The position numbers and the translations under genes were made by a program. From Lachnospiraceae bacterium (GTDB lineage Bacteria; Bacillota; Clostridia; Lachnospirales; Lachnospiraceae): DNA of 64,000 nucleotides. The notes below the pieces were generated by a model that worked only from the letters and a program-made list of their open reading frames with translations, had not been told where the DNA came from and made no database searches. Location of the stretch: contig JAFZWG010000072.1 of NCBI GenBank assembly GCA_017617395.1, positions 124,001 to 188,000 of the forward strand, read 5' to 3'. Below, piece after piece: positions 58,685-64,000 of the stretch (position 1 is its first letter; each line of letters opens with the position of its first letter).

Positions 58685-61657
58685 CTAACGTCCGCGGATC
58701 GCGTCGATCGGGCGCTTGCGCGAAAAATGCCATACCGGCAGGAACGTCGCGACCATCGCGGTCACAAAGGTCACCGCAAAGATGAGAAGCACCTGGCGAA
58801 GCCCGAACTCCATCAGGCTGACATGCCAGAACTCCACGAGATAACCGTTGATCAACGCGGTCAGAATACCCGTGATCAGAGTCGACAAAACAAAGCAGAA
58901 CGACGCGATCGTCGCGCTCTCGGAACCGAAGATGCGGAACACGTCGCCGCCGCGAGAACCGATGGCGCGCAGAATACCGACCTCCTGCCGCTTGTAGGCG
59001 ATACTCGTCGCGATAAAGCTTGTAAGCATCAATGCGGCAAACACGGCGAACACGATGCCGATCACGAGCAGAACCTTGTGAAGAATGTTCATCACGATAT
59101 CGGCGCCGTCAAGCTCGACCGTGTACTTGGTGATGATCTGGAAGCGATACTTCTCCGGCACACCCTCGTACGTATATTTGATGAAATCGCGCATCTCCTG
59201 GCGATCCGTCGGAAGAACGACCATCGCACCGCAATAGTACGCGTCGGTTTTTCCGATAAACCCGGCAAGCGCCCCGGGATCCGCCAAAAGAATCGAGTCA
59301 TCTCTCTTCTTTTCGTACTCCCGGTTCGCATCCTCAACCGTCTTCGACGCGTCCGTCTCCAGGATCATCGATTTTGCGCAAAGCTTCAGCGAGCAGTCCT
59401 CGATCCCCTCGAAAAATGCATCCTGTCTCGTGATGTACAACGGCGCATACGATTGGATCTTCGCTACCAGCTCGGCCAGTTCCGCGTTGCTCAGGCTCTC
59501 GAGATACGCATTGTTCAACCGTGTGTCGATGGAGTCGAGGTTCGGCTGAAGATTATACGATTCGGGCGGTGTCAGATCATCCGGAAGGGCCAGAAGAGTG
59601 CCTCCGTCCTTGGCCGCCAGCTGGTTGAATTTTTCGTACGCAGCCTTTTCGATTCCCAGGAACTTGCGGTTGTCCGCACTGAGCGTTCCGCGCAGCGCCG
59701 CCGTGATCAGCCTGCGGTTTACGACGCAAACAACGCCGCTCTCGTCCGCATACGTGTCCGGAGCGCAGGAAACGGTTTTAAACTCCTTTTCGGCAGCAAT
59801 GTCACCGTAGTTTAAGTAGTACACGTTGGACGATGCGTACTTGTTGGCGTCGGATCCGAATGTCAGGGAAAACGTCTCCTGACGGCGGATCAGAAAGCTC
59901 TCCTTCTGCCGCTCGATGAAGCCCTTCCCGACGAGAATACACGATGCGAGATTGCTCTCCATATCGTACGCAAAATCGGACGCGGCAAGTGCGGCGCGGG
60001 CAAAGTTGATGTCCAGTCCGGTGCCTCTGCGTTCGGAGTTGCCCTTCTCGCCGATCAGCGAAATGATCTTGGACATAACCTCCATATAGTCAAGCTTCGT
60101 GTCGATGATACCGCTGACGGTGACCTTCGTCCCGTTGGAAAGCACAAACGTTTTTCCGATCATATCGGACATCTTCGGTATTTTACTTCCCGAGAGAAGC
60201 GCCGAGTTTCGGATCATCTCGTATGTGACCTTACTGATGGCAATCTCATCCCTGCTACCGTCGGGAAGCTCGCCGAGCACAAGCTCCGCGTTAAATGCAG
60301 GCAGCATGTCGGCCGAGATCTCCAGGAAACGCGACGCACTTGTCACCGAGACCGACAAAATTCCGTCGGCATCGGCAAATTCCATTCCGTCCAGATAATC
60401 AACAGAGAGGCTGCCGAGCTTGCGCACCGGATACACCGTAACGCCTTTTTGCGCAATCAGCGATGCCATCTCCTCATCGGAGCATTTCAAGTCGGAAGAC
60501 GTCGTAAAAAAGCCCTCCTGTATCCCGTCGTCACGAGTTTCATACCACTCATACTCCGTGTATACCGTCTTCACATCATTTTCCAAAAAGACCTTGCTGA
60601 CGGTCTTCTCGTAGTTGTAGTCCGCAAGTGTCGAGGCAAAGCCGAACAGGCAAAATGCAATCGTCGACATCAAAAGCGTGAAGAACAGCTTGACCTTCTT
60701 GTTCTTTAGACTCGAGACACCGATCCGGAATGCTCTTGTCATCGGAAGCTTCGACTTTGTCTTCGTAAACGTCTGCTCGCCATACTCGTAGTCTGACTCG
60801 TCGGTCGTAGCAAACGAAAAACCTCTCGTCAGATTGTCATCCACGCGGATCTTCAATTTCTCCTCCGCGTGATCCGCCAGGTAGCGGTTGATCATCTCGC
60901 GGTCCGCTTCGGTGAGCTCGTAGCCGCCCGGCACCTTGCAGGTTCCGTTGGCAATTACCGGCTTCCTCTCGACCTCCGTGACCGCCGTTTTCTCGACATC
61001 GGAGATGATCTCCCCGTCCGCAAGCTCGATGATACGGTCGGCAAACTGCTCCGAATACTCGCGGTCGTGCGAAACGATGATCACAAGCTTCGTCTCCGAA
61101 AGCTTCTTAAGAAGCTCAAACACCGCTCTGCCGGTCTTGCTGTCCAAAGCGCCGGTCGGCTCGTCCGCTAAGATCATCTTCGGATTCTTCACAAGGGCAC
61201 GCGCGATGGCGACTCTCTGCAACTGACCGCCGGAGAGCTCGTTCGGACGACGGTTTGCGTAATTTGCCAGGTCAACCTCCTCCAGGATCGCGGAAATCTC
61301 CTCCGAGGTCGCCTTTCGGCCCTGCAGCTCGATCGCAAGAGCAATATTCACACCGACCGTAAACTCCGGAAGCACATTGTACTCCTGGAAGATAAAACCG
61401 ACGCAGGCGTTTCGGTACGAATCAAAATCCGACTGCGAAAAATTCTTCGTGGAAACACCGTCCAGCACGATATCGCCCTCGTCGTAGCGGTCCAGACCGC
61501 CGATCAGGTTGAGAAGCGTCGATTTGCCGGAACCGGATTTGCCGAGCAAAAAGACCATGCCCTTCTCCGGGAACCGGATGGAAACGTCTTTGACCGCCGC
61601 GACCGAAAGACCGCTTTTCGGCTTGTATGTTTTCTTTAAATGCAATACCTCTAACAT
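58685..61657 (-). CDS. ABC transporter, ATPase fused to FtsX-type permease
   Basis: A 990-residue fusion. Residues ~1-225 are a MacB-class ATPase: [94 protein letters not shown] hydrophilic linker with EADREMINRYL follows, then a membrane segment (VKLFFTLLMSTIAFCLFGFAS near 335), an extracellular domain of ~480 residues, and three C-terminal segments (LLVIGIVFAVFAALML, FCFVLSTLITGILTALI, VLLIFAVTFVTAMVATFLPVW) ending HFSRKRPIDAIRGR. The four-segment MacB layout suggests it acts as a homodimer or with the tandem paralogue. No adaptor or sensor kinase is adjacent. Substrate unknown. Confidence 0.88.
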   Translation of the reverse strand: MLEVLHLKKTYKPKSGLSVAAVKDVSIRFPEKGMVFLLGKSGSGKSTLLNLIGGLDRYDEGDIVLDGVSTKNFSQSDFDSYRNACVGFIFQEYNVLPEFTVGVNIALAIELQGRKATSEEISAILEEVDLANYANRRPNELSGGQLQRVAIARALVKNPKMILADEPTGALDSKTGRAVFELLKKLSETKLVIIVSHDREYSEQFADRIIELADGEIISDVEKTAVTEVERKPVIANGTCKVPGGYELTEADREMINRYLADHAEEKLKIRVDDNLTRGFSFATTDESDYEYGEQTFTKTKSKLPMTRAFRIGVSSLKNKKVKLFFTLLMSTIAFCLFGFASTLADYNYEKTVSKVFLENDVKTVYTEYEWYETRDDGIQEGFFTTSSDLKCSDEEMASLIAQKGVTVYPVRKLGSLSVDYLDGMEFADADGILSVSVTSASRFLEISADMLPAFNAELVLGELPDGSRDEIAISKVTYEMIRNSALLSGSKIPKMSDMIGKTFVLSNGTKVTVSGIIDTKLDYMEVMSKIISLIGEKGNSERRGTGLDINFARAALAASDFAYDMESNLASCILVGKGFIERQKESFLIRRQETFSLTFGSDANKYASSNVYYLNYGDIAAEKEFKTVSCAPDTYADESGVVCVVNRRLITAALRGTLSADNRKFLGIEKAAYEKFNQLAAKDGGTLLALPDDLTPPESYNLQPNLDSIDTRLNNAYLESLSNAELAELVAKIQSYAPLYITRQDAFFEGIEDCSLKLCAKSMILETDASKTVEDANREYEKKRDDSILLADPGALAGFIGKTDAYYCGAMVVLPTDRQEMRDFIKYTYEGVPEKYRFQIITKYTVELDGADIVMNILHKVLLVIGIVFAVFAALMLTSFIATSIAYKRQEVGILRAIGSRGGDVFRIFGSESATIASFCFVLSTLITGILTALINGYLVEFWHVSLMEFGLRQVLLIFAVTFVTAMVATFLPVWHFSRKRPIDAIRGR

Positions 61658-61669
61658 TGTAATTTCCCC

Positions 61670-64000
61670 CTATCTGCCGCGAATGACATCGATCGGCTTC
61701 CTTCTCGCAATGCCCCACACCGGAAGGAACGTGGCAATGATCGCCACAAGCGCCGCAATTCCGAACGTAACCAGCGTCTGTCTGGCTCCGAAATGCAGTA
61801 ACTCTATATTTTTCGTGTAATAACTCTGTGCCGCCCCGTTGTTGATGGAACGGACGATCGTGCGCGCCAAAAGCGTGGCAATCAAGCCGTTTACAAACGC
61901 GATCACGGCCGTCTCACAGAGGAAGATACGGTACACGTCGAGACTTCTCGCACCGAGCGCCCGGAGCACACCGATCTCCTGCTTTTTGTGGATGATACTG
62001 TTCGCGATAAAAACCGCGAACAACACCGCGGAAAATGCCGCCAGCACGGCGCCGACCCAGCGAAGCACAGGCTTCGCCCTATCCGCGGCCTCGCTGATCA
62101 TGTCGACCGCCATCAACTCGTACGCGGTCGGATCGTATCTGGTACCGTCGTGTTCCTCGTACAAAAAGTCGACGAGTTTGCGAAGTTTCGAATACTCCGA
62201 GGGAACTCTCGCAAACAGTGTGCTGTAGCCCGTCTCCACCGCACCCCGAAGCGCCTGATATCCTGCGTCGGAGATTGCCACGTAAGAATTCGAGCGTTTC
62301 CACAACGAAGAATCCTCGTCGTCCGGAACAACGATTCCGGCAAGGCAATACGTTTTGCCGTTTTCGTCTTTAAACTCATAATCGCCGCTGAACACGGCCA
62401 ACAGTCTTGCGTACTCGGCACGACGTTCCGCAACCGGCGTCTCCTGCTGCCAGTCATACGGCGAGGTCTCCTCGGTATGCGGGAGTACGTCGTAAAAAAT
62501 GCTCATGGCCTCCGCCTCGGAGAGCACCAATACGGACTCATCGGCAAGAAGCGCTTCCGCGTCCTTTAGAAACGCGATTTCGGACGCGTCGAGACTCGAG
62601 ACAGGCGCCGCAGAGGAAAACGTGCCGAGGATCATATCTTCGTCATCTTTTGCGCACACGCGGATGACCTGCTCCTGCGGGAACGATAACACCGGAGATC
62701 CGTTCATGGAAACATACTCTCCGTACCCCGGAGTACAGAACAGCGCTGCAGGAAGTCCGTAGGCACACTCCGTCTGGCACAGCTCCGTTGCGATGTAATC
62801 GGCAAACGCTTCCGCCTGGCTCTTCTGCTTTGTCTCGTCGAACAGCTCCATGTAATGTGCGACATCCACCGGGATATCGATGATTCCGACGATCGCCAGA
62901 TCCGTGTCGAAGGCGCGGAAGGATTTGCCGTTAAAGCTGTTCAGAATATCCTCATACGTCTTGTTCTTGAAGTTCGAATTGTAGCGAAGAATGCTGTCCG
63001 CGGCAAGCGTGGAGATGCAGATTTCATTTTCCGCAGCCGGAAGACGTCCCTTGACAATCGTCGCTCCAAGAGCCGACAGCACATGCTCATCGACCTCGAT
63101 GACTCCGATGCTGAATCGCGGATACAGCGTCCCTTCCATTCGATCCTCGCTCTGGTTGCGGTCTCCGAACCAGATTCCGAGGCCGCTGTAGGAAGGAACA
63201 AACTCGATGCCCGTGTCCTTCCCCATCTTTGTAATCTCCTCCTCGGAGATCATAAAGTTATAGTTTGAGTAATCATTCCAGTTCGCGGGCTGTTTCTGCA
63301 GCGTAAGGAACTTGCGCCCCGAGCGCACCAGGGAGTCCGTCGCACATGTGTTGTGGTCAAATGCCGCAAACGTGTCGGCGATCGCAAACAGCGTGAGTGC
63401 CGCCACCGACAGCAATACCGTAAAGAACAGACCGAGCTTTTTGTGCTTGATCGAGTTCACACCGATTCCGAAGCTGCGCTTCCACGGCAGTTTCGACTTG
63501 ATCAGCGAAAAATGCTTCCCCTCGAACTCGATCGCGTCCTCGTTCGTCGCAAAGAACCGCTCCTTCTTGGGCGTCACCACAGAGCCCTCCGTCAGAAGCA
63601 CATTGCCGTCCTTCTGCAGCTCGAGGTAGCGGTTGATCTTCTCGCGGTCCTCGTCCGTCAGGACGTAGCCGGCGTCGACCATCAGGCCGTCGCGCTCCAC
63701 GGTGATGCCGTCCTCGGGCGGAAACACGGTCTCCTGCACGCCCGACAGCTCCGACAACGGCTTGAGCTCCTCATCGGAGATCACACAGCCGTCCGCAAGT
63801 TCGATGATGCGGTCCGCATACTGCTCCGAATAGTCGCGGTCGTGCGAAACGATGATCACAAGCTTTCGCTTCGAAAGCTTCTTGAGCGTCTCAAACACAT
63901 CGCGGCCGGTCGCGCTGTCCAACGCGCCGGTCGGCTCGTCCGCAAGGATGATGTCCGGGTCCTTGATGAGCGCACGTGCGATCGCCACACGCTGCAGCTG
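61670..64000 (-). CDS. ABC transporter, ATPase fused to FtsX-type permease (N terminus beyond window)
   Basis: The visible 776 residues begin in the signature motif ([10 protein letters not shown]), so the start and Walker A are outside the window. Then come IILADEPTGALDSATG, VIIVSHDRDYSEQYADRIIELADG, a linker with EDREKINRYLELQ, a membrane segment (LGLFFTVLLSVAALTLFAIADT), an extracellular domain of ~400 residues and three C-terminal segments ending PVWGIARRKPIDVIRGR. It parallels the next gene domain for domain, including KSKLP-x3-(S/A)-F-x-I-G-V-x-S-(I/L)-K, so the two are tandem paralogues; the extracellular parts have diverged. Twelve bases separate them. Confidence 0.88.
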   Translation of the reverse strand, partial: QLQRVAIARALIKDPDIILADEPTGALDSATGRDVFETLKKLSKRKLVIIVSHDRDYSEQYADRIIELADGCVISDEELKPLSELSGVQETVFPPEDGITVERDGLMVDAGYVLTDEDREKINRYLELQKDGNVLLTEGSVVTPKKERFFATNEDAIEFEGKHFSLIKSKLPWKRSFGIGVNSIKHKKLGLFFTVLLSVAALTLFAIADTFAAFDHNTCATDSLVRSGRKFLTLQKQPANWNDYSNYNFMISEEEITKMGKDTGIEFVPSYSGLGIWFGDRNQSEDRMEGTLYPRFSIGVIEVDEHVLSALGATIVKGRLPAAENEICISTLAADSILRYNSNFKNKTYEDILNSFNGKSFRAFDTDLAIVGIIDIPVDVAHYMELFDETKQKSQAEAFADYIATELCQTECAYGLPAALFCTPGYGEYVSMNGSPVLSFPQEQVIRVCAKDDEDMILGTFSSAAPVSSLDASEIAFLKDAEALLADESVLVLSEAEAMSIFYDVLPHTEETSPYDWQQETPVAERRAEYARLLAVFSGDYEFKDENGKTYCLAGIVVPDDEDSSLWKRSNSYVAISDAGYQALRGAVETGYSTLFARVPSEYSKLRKLVDFLYEEHDGTRYDPTAYELMAVDMISEAADRAKPVLRWVGAVLAAFSAVLFAVFIANSIIHKKQEIGVLRALGARSLDVYRIFLCETAVIAFVNGLIATLLARTIVRSINNGAAQSYYTKNIELLHFGARQTLVTFGIAALVAIIATFLPVWGIARRKPIDVIRGR

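Noticed and set aside
2612..63515. Explaining CGRAAAATGC as codon-pair bias (Ala-Phe as GCA TTT)
   Set aside because: Part of the plus-orientation copies do read A-F-S or A-F-F, but others read H-F-S, C-I-F-R, E-N-A, K-N-A, R-K-M and G-K-C, and seven are outside genes, so codon preference alone cannot account for it.
2612..63515. CGRAAAATGC as a Chi-like or FtsK-orienting (KOPS) signal
   Set aside because: Such signals are strongly skewed to one strand relative to replication. In this window the 32 copies divide 17 to 15 although nearly all genes point one way. A genome-wide skew test could reopen this.
1..64000. CRISPR array, insertion sequence, prophage or restriction system
   Set aside because: No regularly spaced repeats, transposase, integrase, phage structural or nuclease/methylase genes could be read on either strand.

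Overview
The window reads as a piece of a Gram-positive, Clostridia-type chromosome, most likely Lachnospirales/Lachnospiraceae. The evidence is a PolC-type replicase, CodY, the dprA-topA-codY and rpsB-tsf/pyrH-frr-uppS-cdsA-dxr-rseP-ispG-polC gene orders, separate PyrB and PyrI chains, a DUF4867 protein, lipoproteins with lipoboxes, and G+C that I estimate at about 57%. Nearly everything is on the minus strand; only uxaC, pyrB and pyrI (39.5-42.3 kb) are on the plus strand. I see no insertion sequence, prophage, CRISPR array or rRNA.

Layout in window coordinates (the minus-strand genes are transcribed right to left). 0-1.4 kb: proB, a UPF0291 protein and a truncated 5-formyl-THF cyclo-ligase behind one promoter. 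1.4-7.7 kb: phoH-ybeY, a MurJ/SpoVB-like flippase and two flavoproteins. 7.8-12.3 kb: rpsU (GTG start), alaS, a secreted GH10 xylanase and a self-contained tRNA-Glu(CTC) unit. 12.3-25.2 kb: a large polytopic membrane protein, then polC, ispG, rseP, dxr, cdsA, uppS, frr and pyrH (DNA replication, MEP isoprenoid pathway, lipid and cell-wall carrier synthesis, ribosome recycling). 25.3-28.9 kb: a sugar ABC importer without an ATPase, sitting between pyrH and tsf-rpsB. 29.2-37.4 kb: tsf, rpsB, codY, topA, dprA, comM, nrdR. 37.4-42.3 kb: a hexuronate cluster (DUF4867, kdgK, divergent uxaC), then pyrBI. 42.5-52.1 kb: an SPFH/NfeD membrane pair and a five-gene ABC export system with two adaptors. 52.1-64 kb: fhs, manA, a phosphohexomutase, a cytoplasmic GH26-like protein, and two tandem ABC ATPase-permease fusions, the last cut by the window edge.

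Taken together, the accessory genes suggest a plant-polysaccharide fermenter: extracellular xylan hydrolysis (GH10), possible mannan-type oligosaccharide handling (GH26-like protein, ManA, hexose-phosphate mutase), glucuronate breakdown (UxaC, KdgK) and sugar import. The housekeeping genes are conventional, with one exception: PolC appears to lack the proofreading exonuclease that normally interrupts its PHP domain.

The most unusual signal is not a gene. A short non-palindromic word, consensus CGRAAAATGC, is scattered through the window. By hand I count 32 exact copies of GRAAAATGC (17 on plus, 15 on minus), against fewer than one expected from base composition. The copies fall in all reading frames and in intergenic DNA, so codon or peptide preference does not explain them. 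Density, strand symmetry and clustering around dprA/comM resemble the DNA-uptake sequences of Haemophilus and Neisseria. To my knowledge no such element is described in Firmicutes, and the functional reading is inference.
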